NCBI RefSeq assembly: GCF_000255115.2
Contig: NC_018068.1
Location: forward strand, 930,001-994,000
Direction of reading: 5' to 3'
Length of the DNA stretch: 64,000 nucleotides
Source of the DNA: Desulfosporosinus acidiphilus SJ4
GTDB taxonomy: Bacteria > Bacillota > Desulfitobacteriia > Desulfitobacteriales > Desulfitobacteriaceae
Under the pieces are notes generated by a model. That model ran no database searches. It was given only the letters and a program-made list of their open reading frames with translations, and had not been told where the DNA came from. Below are positions 25,822-34,510 of the stretch, piece after piece. Numbering within the stretch: the first letter of the stretch is position 1; every line of letters starts with the position of its first letter. A program made the position numbers and the translations under genes.

Positions 25822-27672
25822 ATGTTTAGCGTTAAGAATTTAATTATTGGTAAGCCTCTTGAAAATTCATCACTAGCCCATGAGAAATTGACTAAAATTA
25901 AAGCATTAGCGGTGTATTCTTCCGATGCATTATCCTCGGTTGCTTATGCCACAGAAGAAATACTGTGGGTACTTGCCCCTATTGGCGCTTTTGCTCTGTC
26001 CTATGCACTTCCAGTCTCGGGAGTTATTGTGTTGCTTTTAGCAACTTTAATTATGTCCTATCGCAAAACAATTTTTGCCTATCCATCGGGTGGTGGGGCC
26101 TATATTGTTGCCAAGGACAATTTGGGCCAGCATGCCGGCTTAATTGCAGGAGCTTCATTGGTTATAGATTATATATTAACAGTTTCGGTAAGTATAGCAT
26201 CCGGTGTAGCAGCCATTACCTCAGCATTTCCAAGCCTGCTGCCTCATACTGTAGCACTTTGTTTATTTTTTGTTTTATTCTTAATGGTCGTTAATCTTCG
26301 CGGGATTAAAGAGGCAGCTACTGTTTTTACGTTACCAACTTATATTTTCATTTTCTCGCTGTTAACGTTGATTGGTGTTGGCGTCTATAAACATTTCATG
26401 GGTTTGCCAATTTCCCCGGCTCCAGTGAATCCGGTCTTAGGCTCAACGCCTCAAAACTATATTACCTTGTGGATATTAGCAAAGGCTTTTTCTTCAGGTT
26501 GTACGGCTCTCACGGGGGTTGAGGCCATAAGTAACGGTGTCCCTAATTTTAAAGAACCTCGTTCACGAAATGCTGCGATAACTCTTGTCGCTATGGGAAT
26601 TATTATTGTTTTTCTTTTTGGGGGAACTACGTTTTTAGCTCAAATTCTCCATGTAACACCGAACGCTGATGAAACGGTCATTTCGCAGATTGCCCGCGTA
26701 TTAACTGGCAGAGGCTGGTTCTACTATTTACTACAAGCCAGCACCGCTGCGATTCTAATTCTGGCTGCTAACACGAGTTATAACGATTTTCCTTTAGTCT
26801 TTAGTCTAATAGCGAAAGATGGATATTTACCGCGGCAATTTTCCGCCCGTGGCGATAAGTTAGTCTTTTCGAATGGAATTGTAACTTTATCAATATTGGC
26901 GGCTTTATTGCTTTTTATATTTGGAGGAGATACCCATAACCTTCTTCCGCTCTATGCCATTGGAGTTTTTCTATCGTTTACCTTATCGCAAGTTGGGATG
27001 GTCGTTCATTGGCGTAAAATAAAGGAGGTTGGTTGGAAAACCAATATCATGGTTAATGGATTCGGAGCTACTTTAAGTGGGATTGTGCTTTTGATCCTGG
27101 CAACAGAAAAATTCATGAATGGTGCTTGGATCGTTATTGTCTTAATACCGTTATTGGTCTTGGCTTTCTTAAAAATCCATAAACACTATGTTGAAATTGC
27201 CAAAGAGTTGAGTGTTGATGGTCAAGTTTGTGAACATCCTGAACACATTAAAGTAATTGTCCCAGTTGCCACGTTTACGAGAGTTGTAGTTAATACTATT
27301 GAATATGCGACCTCCATCAGCAGCGACGTTACAGCTGTGCATATTGTACTTGATGAGGAGAAATCTGAGAAATTAAAATCAAGATGGGGTGAACGTTATC
27401 CCCATATTCCACTGGTTACGCTTCCTAGTCCTTATAGAGCCTTTTTATCACCTCTTCTTCAGTATTTAGAAGGCGTTGAAAAAACGATACAACCCCATGA
27501 GCTGATTATGGTGCTGATTCCGGAATTTATAACACATAAATGGTGGCAATATTTCTTGCATAATCAAACTGGGTGGGTATTAAAATCCGTACTATTTTTC
27601 AATAAAAATTATGTCATTGCCAGTGTGCCTTATCACATCAGTGAGCGGCAGAAGAAAATTGTTCCTCAATGA
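25822..27672 (+). CDS. kimA: KimA-type high-affinity K+ importer (APC superfamily)
   Basis: 616 residues, close to Bacillus KimA (about 607). The N-terminus MFSVKNLIIGKPL, then KALAVYSSDALSSVAYATEEIL, is diagnostic, as is SYRKTIFAYPSGGGAYIVAKDNLG. Twelve membrane helices (to about residue 450) are followed by a cytoplasmic C-terminal domain of about 150 residues, which in the Bacillus protein forms the dimer interface and binds c-di-AMP. K+/H+ symport is the known function. In Bacillus the gene has a ydaO riboswitch; here a Kdp-like operator replaces it. ATG 25822 is preceded by GAGAAGGAG. Confidence 0.88.
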   Translation: MFSVKNLIIGKPLENSSLAHEKLTKIKALAVYSSDALSSVAYATEEILWVLAPIGAFALSYALPVSGVIVLLLATLIMSYRKTIFAYPSGGGAYIVAKDNLGQHAGLIAGASLVIDYILTVSVSIASGVAAITSAFPSLLPHTVALCLFFVLFLMVVNLRGIKEAATVFTLPTYIFIFSLLTLIGVGVYKHFMGLPISPAPVNPVLGSTPQNYITLWILAKAFSSGCTALTGVEAISNGVPNFKEPRSRNAAITLVAMGIIIVFLFGGTTFLAQILHVTPNADETVISQIARVLTGRGWFYYLLQASTAAILILAANTSYNDFPLVFSLIAKDGYLPRQFSARGDKLVFSNGIVTLSILAALLLFIFGGDTHNLLPLYAIGVFLSFTLSQVGMVVHWRKIKEVGWKTNIMVNGFGATLSGIVLLILATEKFMNGAWIVIVLIPLLVLAFLKIHKHYVEIAKELSVDGQVCEHPEHIKVIVPVATFTRVVVNTIEYATSISSDVTAVHIVLDEEKSEKLKSRWGERYPHIPLVTLPSPYRAFLSPLLQYLEGVEKTIQPHELIMVLIPEFITHKWWQYFLHNQTGWVLKSVLFFNKNYVIASVPYHISERQKKIVPQ

Positions 27673-27788
27673 AAACTTTCGAATGCACATTAGAAATGAT
27701 TACTATAAATTGAATTACAACAGGAATGTAAAAATTTCCCGAATTAACGCACAGTCAAAATCCCAATTATGAATCAGGGAGTAATGAT

Positions 27789-28469
27789 ATGAAAAAGGAA
27801 GGAAGACGAATCCTTGTTATTGATGAAGAAACACAAATTCGAAGGCTCTTGCGGGCAAATCTAACTGGCCAAGGATATGTTGTTAAAGATGTCGATACAG
27901 GAAAAGACGGACTTGATGCAGTGGCAAAGTTCGACCCCGATTTAGTCCTTTTGGATATAGAGTTGCCTGATATAAATGGATTTGATATGCTTCGCAAATT
28001 ACGGGAATGGTCTCGAGTACCTGTGATCATAGTGTCTGTAAAAAAGCAGGAAAAAGATAAGATAACAGCCTTAGATATAGGAGCTCATGATTATTTGACC
28101 AAACCGTTTGGTATAGGTGAATTATTAGCACGTATACGAAAAACGTTGCGTCAGAAATCAGAGTCCGAAGAACATCATTTAAAATTTGATGATTTAATGA
28201 TTGATCTGGCTCATCAACGAATATTTGTTGACGATAAGGAAATTATGCTCACCCCTATAGAATATAAAGTTCTGAGGAGTTTGGCTATTGACACTGGGAT
28301 GGTTGTTACCTATAAATCTTTAATGCGTACTGTGTGGGGACCTTCATTTGAAAAGAAGATACCTTATCTACGAGTTATCATCGGGCAGATTAGACGTAAG
28401 TTAGAGCAGGAGCCATCCAGTCCACGTCATATTATAACTGAACCCGGGGTAGGTTACCGATTAGTATAA
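27789..28469 (+). CDS. orphan KdpE-like response regulator
   Basis: 226 residues, clearly paralogous to the KdpE at 24531. It has receiver phospho-acceptor Asp in LLDIELPDING, Lys in LTKPFGI, and a DNA-binding domain ending in IITEPGVGYRL. The acidic pair is DE instead of DD and the conserved Thr position holds Ser (IIVSVKK); both changes are tolerated in working receivers. No kinase gene is adjacent, so KdpD is the likely phosphodonor. Its position right after kimA, about 117 bp downstream with no terminator between, suggests co-expression and a role in potassium control. Confidence 0.88.
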   Translation: MKKEGRRILVIDEETQIRRLLRANLTGQGYVVKDVDTGKDGLDAVAKFDPDLVLLDIELPDINGFDMLRKLREWSRVPVIIVSVKKQEKDKITALDIGAHDYLTKPFGIGELLARIRKTLRQKSESEEHHLKFDDLMIDLAHQRIFVDDKEIMLTPIEYKVLRSLAIDTGMVVTYKSLMRTVWGPSFEKKIPYLRVIIGQIRRKLEQEPSSPRHIITEPGVGYRLV

Positions 28470-28511
28470 AGAATCCAATTTTATTGTGCACTAATGTATG
28501 TTAATGTTTAA

Positions 28512-28592
28512 CAGAGGACAAATATTTATCTGATCGCCCCAACAATGACAATAAAAATTGGGGGGTTATCGAAAAATTATAATTGTCCTCTG
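28512..28592. other. nested inverted repeats downstream of the orphan regulator
   Basis: CAGAGGACAA (28512-28521) is perfectly complementary to TTGTCCTCTG (28583-28592). Inside it, CCCCAA (28537-28542) faces TTGGGG (28558-28563). The whole 81-nt segment could fold as one long hairpin with an inner stem. No U-run follows. It may be the 3' end structure of the kimA-regulator transcript. Confidence 0.4.
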
Positions 28593-28725
28593 GCCATTTA
28601 TATCTTCATCAATTGCTTTAAACATCCTGTAATTATCGAAAATTCTCAGAACGTTATGTAAAATGCTAGGTCCGGTTATTCGTAGGGAAAGGGTTTTGGG
28701 ACCGAGATACCAATTTTAAATTGAT

Positions 28726-29040
28726 CAGGTACTGTATGTACCGGCCTTAGAGGCAGCCGGTTTCACGCTGAGAATCAGAGAGCCAGAGTGGTTTGAGCAC
28801 CGTATGTTTAAAGGGTCTGACATAAACATCAACCTACACGTGTTCAGTGCGGGTGCTTCAGAGATCGAAAGAATGCTGCGATTCCGCGATTGGTTACGGG
28901 CCAACAAAATTGACAGTGACAAATACGCGCGGGTCAAACGGGACTTGGCTCAGCATGTGTGGCGGCACGTGGAGAACTACGCAAACGCTAAAACTTCTAT
29001 AATCCAGGAAATTATGGAGCGAGCTAACGCAACAGAGTAG
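28726..29040 (+). pseudogene. GrpB/UPF0157 nucleotidyltransferase-like protein, C-terminal half
   Basis: The open frame VPALEAAGFTLRIREPEWFEH, then NLHVFSAGASEIERMLRFRDWLR and YANAKTSIIQEIMERA, matches the C-terminal half of the GrpB (UPF0157) family. The N-terminal nucleotidyltransferase half (with its VGSTSVPGL motif) is absent upstream, where the frame has no start or ribosome site. An internal ATG at 28804 would give only 78 residues without the conserved core. It is a 5'-truncated remnant. Confidence 0.72.
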
Positions 29041-29205
29041 CCTGCTTGATATCGCTGTGCCTGCCGTTCTTACGTCCGTCCCACGCCCACCTCGCGCCCC
29101 GCTAAGCTCAAGAAGAAATAGCCACTTCGTTGTAAAGGCTAGCTAGCACAGTATTAGGGCTAGAGTGGACATTGACCCGGTATTTAGTTCTGGTTGTAGA
29201 TAGAG

Positions 29206-30198
29206 TTATCTATTAATTGATTGTGGAGGTCTTTCAAGCCACCCTTCTTTAATAGATAATTTCACACTATCCAAATAATAGAACTTTAAGTCACTAGAAA
29301 TTTTAGAAATCTTCAATATCAAATCATTTCTAAGGCATGAGGTTAATGCTTGCGTTATCATAGTAAAACAAAACATACCTAAACACATATTTACAAAGAA
29401 TAACATTAACTTATCGGAAAATGGAGACGTTTCTATATCGGATATCTGATATTCACTCGATGATGACATTGGAATATTTTCTTCGTCAAGAATATGAGTT
29501 AATACATCTAGAACTCTTTGAATCTCGTCTCTACCTTTATTAAAATGTTGAGAGATGTGGTGTGTCTTAGATATTTTACTAAAAGCAACAAAAACCATTT
29601 TTGAAAACTGTGCTCGATCTATTATTTTAGACAAATTAGCAATCTCGCCAACATTAATAGGCCTACTATCACCGAAAATTCCCTTTAAAAAGTTCATTTT
29701 ATCTACTAAATCAATTTCGTTATCTATGGCCACTTTCGGAAAGCTTAAATGAACGCCCTTCGATATCTTAACTTCTAAAATTATATATTGCATCTCAATA
29801 TTATGTTCTAAGCTAGTCTGAAAATACTTTCTAACATCATTTCTTACACAATCAATTAACGCGTTTGAAAAAACGCTTATTGAGAATAAAACTAAATCGT
29901 AACAGAAAAACAATATAAAATTATCAGAAAAGATTTTGGGGGCTTCTGTGCATACATCATCATCTGTAAGGCCTAAGGGAACAGTAATGTTTTCCTGAAC
30001 TAGAATATTAGCAATGTATTCAATACCCTTCCTTCGATGATTCAACATTTTTTGAATGATTTTTCTTATGTAAAGATCTTCTGTTGTCTCCAAAAAATAT
30101 TCAAGAAATCTAATTTCCATGCTATTTTTCATAAATGCGGACCAAATAGCATAAATTTCATTGGCTGTTAAGGCTTCTTTACTTATTTCAGCATGCAT
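29206..30198 (-). CDS. DUF3231 family protein with two tandem domains
   Basis: 330 residues. Two homologous halves (about 5-170 and 180-330) each have the order N-terminal helix, 'FSDN/DK-L-LFF' block, small hydrophobic stretch, 'RND' and a C-terminal 'KG/EGWLERPP' segment. Examples are TEAPKIFSDNFILFF and ETSPFSDKLMLFF, LIDCVRNDVRKYF and LTSCLRNDLILKI. This is the repeat architecture of DUF3231 proteins, common in Bacilli and Clostridia and of unknown function; the fold is probably a helical bundle like ferritin relatives. The start ATG at 30198 follows AAAGGAGTGA. It is transcribed alone. Confidence 0.8.
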   Translation of the reverse strand: MHAEISKEALTANEIYAIWSAFMKNSMEIRFLEYFLETTEDLYIRKIIQKMLNHRRKGIEYIANILVQENITVPLGLTDDDVCTEAPKIFSDNFILFFCYDLVLFSISVFSNALIDCVRNDVRKYFQTSLEHNIEMQYIILEVKISKGVHLSFPKVAIDNEIDLVDKMNFLKGIFGDSRPINVGEIANLSKIIDRAQFSKMVFVAFSKISKTHHISQHFNKGRDEIQRVLDVLTHILDEENIPMSSSSEYQISDIETSPFSDKLMLFFVNMCLGMFCFTMITQALTSCLRNDLILKISKISSDLKFYYLDSVKLSIKEGWLERPPQSINR

Positions 30199-30374
30199 AA
30201 TCTCACTCCTTTGAACCTATTATTTCTCAAAGGGCAGATTTTATTTAGGAAATTTGTTTAAATAACTAGCAAACAGTCAAAAAGTTTCACGGGAAGAAGT
30301 ACGTAAGATTGAAAAGCGGGTATTAACTGATGTGAAGTGTCATAACTAATAGAAAATGATTGGGAGGTTCAAAA

Positions 30375-30641
30375 GTGAAAGTTTCTATATATCCAATATC
30401 CGAGGAACGAAAAGGAGATTTTCTGCAGTTTTTTGATAATGTAGCTTTTACGGATAACAAAGAGTGGTCTGGATGCTATTGCCAGTTTTATCATTTTGAT
30501 GATGAGCAATGGCAACAGCAGACAGAGGAAAAGAATCGACTATCCGCTATAAAACTAATCCAAGAGGATAGAATGAAAGGGTTTAATGGAAAAGGAATTT
30601 TGGCCGAATTCAATATTACTAACCCTCAGACCAACAACTAA
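30375..30641 (+). pseudogene. GNAT acetyltransferase, N-terminal fragment
   Basis: From GTG 30375 (after GGGAGGT) the frame reads KVSIYPISEERKGDFLQFF, then NKEWSGCYCQFYHFDDEQW and RLSAIKLIQEDRMKGF. This matches the N-terminal third of a GNAT group with the 'WAGCYC.FYH' motif. After GF the similarity stops and a short unrelated tail leads to TAA. The acetyl-CoA-binding core is missing, so no enzyme can be made. The ribosome site is still intact, suggesting recent loss. Confidence 0.65.
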
Positions 30642-30949
30642 AGAGGAATTTGAACAGTTTATTAATGATTGCACACCGGTGATACCGACAGACATTCAGG
30701 CAAGTTTACCATTAGAAATTTAGTCTAGGAATGTATCAGCTAATATAACAGAGATTGATGGCCACTCTAAAATTTGGGCTATTGCTGGGATCTTGAGCCA
30801 AAAGTATGGATTAAACGAGAATTGGCTCCAGAGAATCTTTGCATCATATATGCTTTACGAGGAACGTTTGCAACGGCCCGTTGAACCAACGGGATTTTTG
30901 AAGTCTGTCCCTATCTGAGTTTAATGTTGATGAAGAGAAGTGTTTTATT
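30642..30949. other. decayed coding remnants
   Basis: Two broken plus-strand frames are visible. One reads RPTTKEEFEQFINDC to a TAG at 30721-30723. The other follows as SSRNVSANITEIDGH and KIWAIAGILSQKYGL to TGA near 30918. Neither has a start with a ribosome site, and the families were not recognised. They look like ends of lost genes. Confidence 0.35.
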
Positions 30950-31918
30950 GTGAAAAAATTAAATAGAAGAATTAAAAAGAAAAGTATTTGGGCACTGGTA
31001 TTTGTTTTGGCGCTATCAGGTTTTGCCAGTGCAATAGTAGGTTGTAGCAATATTCAGGAAAGCTCCGACAATCAACAAAAAAACTCCAACCGGGGGCTTG
31101 AACGTACCTCGGACCAGCTGGGCGGCTATGCCGAAAAATTATATCAATATCATGGAACTTATACCGGTAATAACTCTAATGTAGGGGCAATAGTTCATGC
31201 ACTTAATTATACGGATCTGCCTATAAAATCCTTTGAACTGAAAACGGACAGTGAGCCATATGGGATTACGGTCAACTATCAGGTTGACAGCCGGGCTAAT
31301 TATCGGTTTAGGGAGGATATTGAGACCGCCTGGAATAAAAATGCAGCCGTGATGTTCAGCTTGATTCCCAACGCTGGCGAAATTTCATTAAGGCTAAATG
31401 ATCAATACGGGGAATTTTACGGGGCTTATTACAACCGGGAAAATTTAAGCGAACGGTACGGTATGGAGTATTTTACAGCCGATACGGTGAAACAGGCTAC
31501 GGCCAGCCCAGATTCTTTCGCGAATTTCCTGAACAAGGTTTCAGTTATCAAAAATATCGAGGATTCTTACAGCGAATTACAAAAACAAAGTATGGAGAGG
31601 GATAAGCAGATCTATTCTGTGATTGGAGATGACCGTGAAATCACTCCAAATAGCAGCGTTAACTTCCCGGTAATTATTACGAATGATTTTGCTGTGAGTC
31701 CTCCCATCAGAGAACTAACGGACCAAAAAGAACTTTTCGGTCAATACAAAGGCAAAAAAATCGATTTTACTATTTATAATATCAACAACTTTAAGTCAAA
31801 CAACACGACATTTTATCTGTTTGCTTTTGATGGAACAAAAATGATCGCTTATATCGACTTAAAAACAGCAGCATCCGAGCAAAATGCCATTAGAACGTTC
31901 ACTGCGTTACAGAAATAA
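30950..31918 (+). CDS. DUF4825-containing putative lipoprotein
   Basis: 322 residues from GTG 30950, with GAAGAGAAG upstream. The N-terminus has a basic start (KKLNRRIKKK), a hydrophobic segment and a possible lipobox ending AIVGC. The segment LYQYHGTYTGNNSNVGAIVHAL through PYGITVNYQV matches the DUF4825 motif ('Y...YVGDNSKVG.L...LP.......I.L.T...PYG..V.Y'). The C-terminal half has no assigned fold. Proteins with DUF4825 often accompany BlaR/MecR-type regulators or sit alone; the function is unknown. It probably faces the outside of the membrane. Confidence 0.7.
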   Translation: MKKLNRRIKKKSIWALVFVLALSGFASAIVGCSNIQESSDNQQKNSNRGLERTSDQLGGYAEKLYQYHGTYTGNNSNVGAIVHALNYTDLPIKSFELKTDSEPYGITVNYQVDSRANYRFREDIETAWNKNAAVMFSLIPNAGEISLRLNDQYGEFYGAYYNRENLSERYGMEYFTADTVKQATASPDSFANFLNKVSVIKNIEDSYSELQKQSMERDKQIYSVIGDDREITPNSSVNFPVIITNDFAVSPPIRELTDQKELFGQYKGKKIDFTIYNINNFKSNNTTFYLFAFDGTKMIAYIDLKTAASEQNAIRTFTALQK

Positions 31919-32333
31919 CCTGACTACAAAACTATGCGGTGGGACCGTTAAAGTAAATAATTCCAAGGTAGTTAAAAACGGAACTTTGTATTTCACTGAA
32001 TATCGTTTTTGAATGTTTTTTGATGGAGAATTAAAGTATGAAAAATAAAATAGTACTATCTATTTTTATTTCCGTAAGTATTTTAAAACTCCAAAAAGCG
32101 GTTGGAGGATTGAAAGTGAAGGAACAGGACCATAAGTAATAAGCAATGTTATCTATGCTTCTTAAACCATGACGCTTACGTAGGAAAATGTGCACAAAAA
32201 TTGGCGTTACTGCATTGTAATTCAATATAATTAGGTAGTAAGACCTCGAAATTATTAACTGCCTTTCGACTGATGAGCCTCGGAGAACATAACATATAGA
32301 TACTATATTCTGGAGTATTAAGTATAAGTATAT
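31919..32333. other. intergenic region without recognisable gene
   Basis: AT-rich. Short frames on either strand lack ribosome sites and protein-like composition. Nothing supported was found here before the terminator at 32334. Confidence 0.4.
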
Positions 32334-32366
32334 ACCATCCCCGGTTCATTACCGGGGATGGTTAAT
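32334..32366. terminator. bidirectional terminator
   Basis: ACCATCCCCGGT (32334-32345) pairs perfectly with ACCGGGGATGGT (32351-32362) around TCATT. Its position just after the minus-strand gene at 32368-32634 makes it that gene's terminator. TTAATTTT follows on the plus strand as well. Confidence 0.7.
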
Positions 32367-32367
32367 T

Positions 32368-32634
32368 TTAATAACTCACATAGGTTATTCTTCTGACAGG
32401 GATTCTTACTACCGACTGAATTCCATCGATCGGGTTTCCGATATTGGAGAATAATCGAGCATTAGTTACAAATACTACACCGTCAATAACGCCGCCGTAA
32501 TTTCCAACCCATGTGCTTGAATCAGTACCAATTACAACCCTGGCTCCGATCGGTAGAGTGTCAAATAGTATAGCATTAAATGGTGGTGCTCCGAAAGGGG
32601 GGACGCCAAAAGGGGGAAATCCCAAACCTGCCAT
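32368..32634 (-). CDS. small protein with PPFG repeats and a beta-barrel-like C-terminal domain
   Basis: 88 residues from ATG 32634, which follows AAAGGAGATAATGTT. The N-terminus has three near repeats, FPPFG, VPPFG and APPFN. The rest (ARVVIGTDSSTWVGNYGGVI, VVFVTNARLF and RIPVRRITYVSY) reads as five short beta strands, like small Sm/SH3-type barrels or spore-coat-associated proteins. No family was confidently recognised. It is a single gene with a clean ribosome site and terminator, so it is probably real and expressed. A role in the spore surface is a guess based on the Pro/Phe/Gly-rich start. Confidence 0.6.
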   Translation of the reverse strand: MAGLGFPPFGVPPFGAPPFNAILFDTLPIGARVVIGTDSSTWVGNYGGVIDGVVFVTNARLFSNIGNPIDGIQSVVRIPVRRITYVSY

Positions 32635-32787
32635 AACATTATCTCCTTTTATTTTAATTTTGGCTTTTCGAGCCAATATAAGATGAGAAAGGAGATGCTT
32701 ATGTGGGATTTCTAATACATACTATGTAACTTGTCTCTTGAATGTGAAAGTGAATTGATACGTACCTTTATTGCTTAATGAATTAAT
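32635..32787. other. spacer
   Basis: Contains the ribosome site of the minus-strand small gene. No other feature was recognised. Confidence 0.4.
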
Positions 32788-32885
32788 CGCTGCGGGTAGA
32801 TATTCAAGCGGAAACTCGGGCGGCTCTTTGCAGGTTTTGGAGTGAAAAGGAGAAAAACGGACTGGGCACTTTATACGTTAAGTGG
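32788..32885 (+). pseudogene. second remnant of the Mn-catalase-like gene
   Basis: 32790-32827 repeats 3228-3266 with one or two differences (shared GTAGATATTCAAGCGGAAAC). It then jumps directly to a copy of 3436-3485 (GGTTTTGGAGTGAAAAGGAG, then GGGCACTTT). About 165 bases present in the first copy are deleted. Both are dead copies of the same gene. Confidence 0.7.
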
Positions 32886-33025
32886 CAAAGGAGTGATTAA
32901 AGAGCTCTGGTTTTAAATAGCTAAGCCCTAATAATCTACAAATTCCTGTCGTTGCTATAATTAGCGGGCAGGGATTTTATATGACAGATTCTTTATGTAA
33001 CTTTCCTCCTCCATTTTTGCTCCTG

Positions 33026-33058
33026 AAGTCTACAGCTAAGCATGTAGGCTTTATTTTT
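33026..33058 (+). terminator. intrinsic terminator
   Basis: AAGTCTACA (33026-33034) pairs with TGTAGGCTT (33043-33051, one G-U), followed by TATTTTTTG. No intact gene precedes it; it probably once ended the lost catalase-like gene or its neighbour. Confidence 0.65.
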
Positions 33059-33201
33059 TGTGAGAGGAAAACATGAAGTTTCAGAAAATTGACTTGGAAA
33101 ATTGCCCGATAGTTGCTTGATTTAGTTTAACAGAAATTTTAAAAAACTATCACAATATGTTAAAACTTTGATCAAATATCTTGGTTATCTTAAATGGTAA
33201 C

Positions 33202-33221
33202 CACTTGGTTATAACCAAGTG
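33202..33221. promoter_or_regulatory. perfect 20-bp palindrome upstream of htrA
   Basis: CACTTGGTTATAACCAAGTG is self-complementary over all 20 bases and lies 29 bases before the htrA start codon. A palindrome without spacer suits a dimeric repressor better than an RNA hairpin. The binding protein is unknown. Confidence 0.5.
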
Positions 33222-33250
33222 AAAAAAGTTTTATGCAGGAGGTTTTTGTC

Positions 33251-34459
33251 ATGGAAAGTGAAAAGTATTCAACTGAAAATGGCAATGTTATTCAATCAGT
33301 AAGCAATCAATTAAACAGGACTAAAAAATTCTCCAAAAAATCAATTGTAATAGGAATTACCGGACTTTGCTTTGTCAGTGCGGTAGGAGGCGGAATGGCG
33401 ACAATTGCCTTTGCTCCTTCTTATTATCACAATCTGAAAACTCCAACCTCAATGGTAGCCACAACCACAATGTCTCGCTCGTCAATACCGTCAGCCATTA
33501 AATTAGGTACAGATCAAACCGGAAATTATCCCACAGAACAAATCGCTCAGCAAGTTGGTCCCGCAGTTGTGGGTATTGCGAACTATCAATCCCCGCAAAA
33601 TTCTTTTGGAGATTCAAATCCTCAGGAAGTAGACAGCGGATCGGGCTTTATCATTGATGCTCATAAAGGGTATATAGTGACAAATAATCATGTAATTGAC
33701 GGAGCCCAAAAAATAATGGTCAATTTAAGTGACGGACGAAACGTTCAAGCTAAGCTTATCGGAGCGGATCCCCACACAGATCTGGCTGTCTTGCAGATCT
33801 CTGCCGATAAACTAACGCAAGTCAATCTGGGAGATTCCACCAAAATCCAGGTGGGAGAACCAGTGGTAGCTATTGGAAATCCTGGAGGGATACAATTTGC
33901 TCGTTCAGAGACTGCCGGTATTATCTCTGCCACAAATCGTCAACTGGATATAACAGGAGAAGACAGTTTTAACCTAATTCAAACAGATGCGGCGATTAAT
34001 CCGGGAAACAGTGGCGGGCCACTCGTAGATTATAGTGGTAATGTAATAGGAATTAATTCTGCAAAATTTGCTCAATCCGGATTCGAAGGAATGGGCTTTG
34101 CGATTCCTATTTCCGATGCCTTACCTACAATTGAACAGCTAATTAAAACTGGTGCAGCCCAACATCCGGCGCTGATGGTATCAATTAATGACCAATATGA
34201 TAATTATGCTCAATATAATAACCTACCTCAAGGAGCCTACATCTCATCTGTTTCACCTGGCGGTCCGGCGGCTAAAGCTGGTTTGCAAACAGGGGACATT
34301 ATTACCAAAATTAATAACCAAGAAGTACAAAATTCCGCTGATCTTGTTCACGATCTTTATCAGTATCAGGTTGGGGACGCTGTTACAGTGACATATATCC
34401 GCAATGGCCAGACAAATCAAGTTCAAGTAACCCTTGGTGAGATTAGCTCAAATCAATAA
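33251..34459 (+). CDS. htrA: HtrA/DegP-type membrane-anchored serine protease with PDZ domain
   Basis: 402 residues from ATG 33251, after GCAGGAGG. A membrane anchor at about 33-55 leaves the protease outside. The trypsin-like domain (about 90-285) has the catalytic triad His in VTNNHVIDG, Asp in HTDLAVLQ and Ser in NPGNSGGPLV. One PDZ domain (about 295-395) carries APPF-type substrate loop elements and SPGGPAAKAGLQTGDIIT. It degrades or refolds damaged exported proteins under envelope stress. It is single, with its own terminator; the palindrome 29 bases upstream suggests dedicated control. Confidence 0.95.
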   Translation: MESEKYSTENGNVIQSVSNQLNRTKKFSKKSIVIGITGLCFVSAVGGGMATIAFAPSYYHNLKTPTSMVATTTMSRSSIPSAIKLGTDQTGNYPTEQIAQQVGPAVVGIANYQSPQNSFGDSNPQEVDSGSGFIIDAHKGYIVTNNHVIDGAQKIMVNLSDGRNVQAKLIGADPHTDLAVLQISADKLTQVNLGDSTKIQVGEPVVAIGNPGGIQFARSETAGIISATNRQLDITGEDSFNLIQTDAAINPGNSGGPLVDYSGNVIGINSAKFAQSGFEGMGFAIPISDALPTIEQLIKTGAAQHPALMVSINDQYDNYAQYNNLPQGAYISSVSPGGPAAKAGLQTGDIITKINNQEVQNSADLVHDLYQYQVGDAVTVTYIRNGQTNQVQVTLGEISSNQ

Positions 34460-34480
34460 CTTCTATAAATAAAGTTTTTT

Positions 34481-34510
34481 TGCCCTCACTTCTAAGTGGG
34501 GGCATTTTGC
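34481..34510 (+). terminator. terminator of htrA
   Basis: TGCCCTCACTT (34481-34491) pairs with AAGTGGGGGCA (34494-34504) with a G-U pair, followed by TTTTGC. Confidence 0.7.

Larger units (their letters stand above)
32886..33250. other. intergenic region with terminator and htrA leader palindrome
   Basis: No gene. It holds the terminator at 33026-33058 and the palindrome at 33202-33221 listed separately. Confidence 0.4.
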
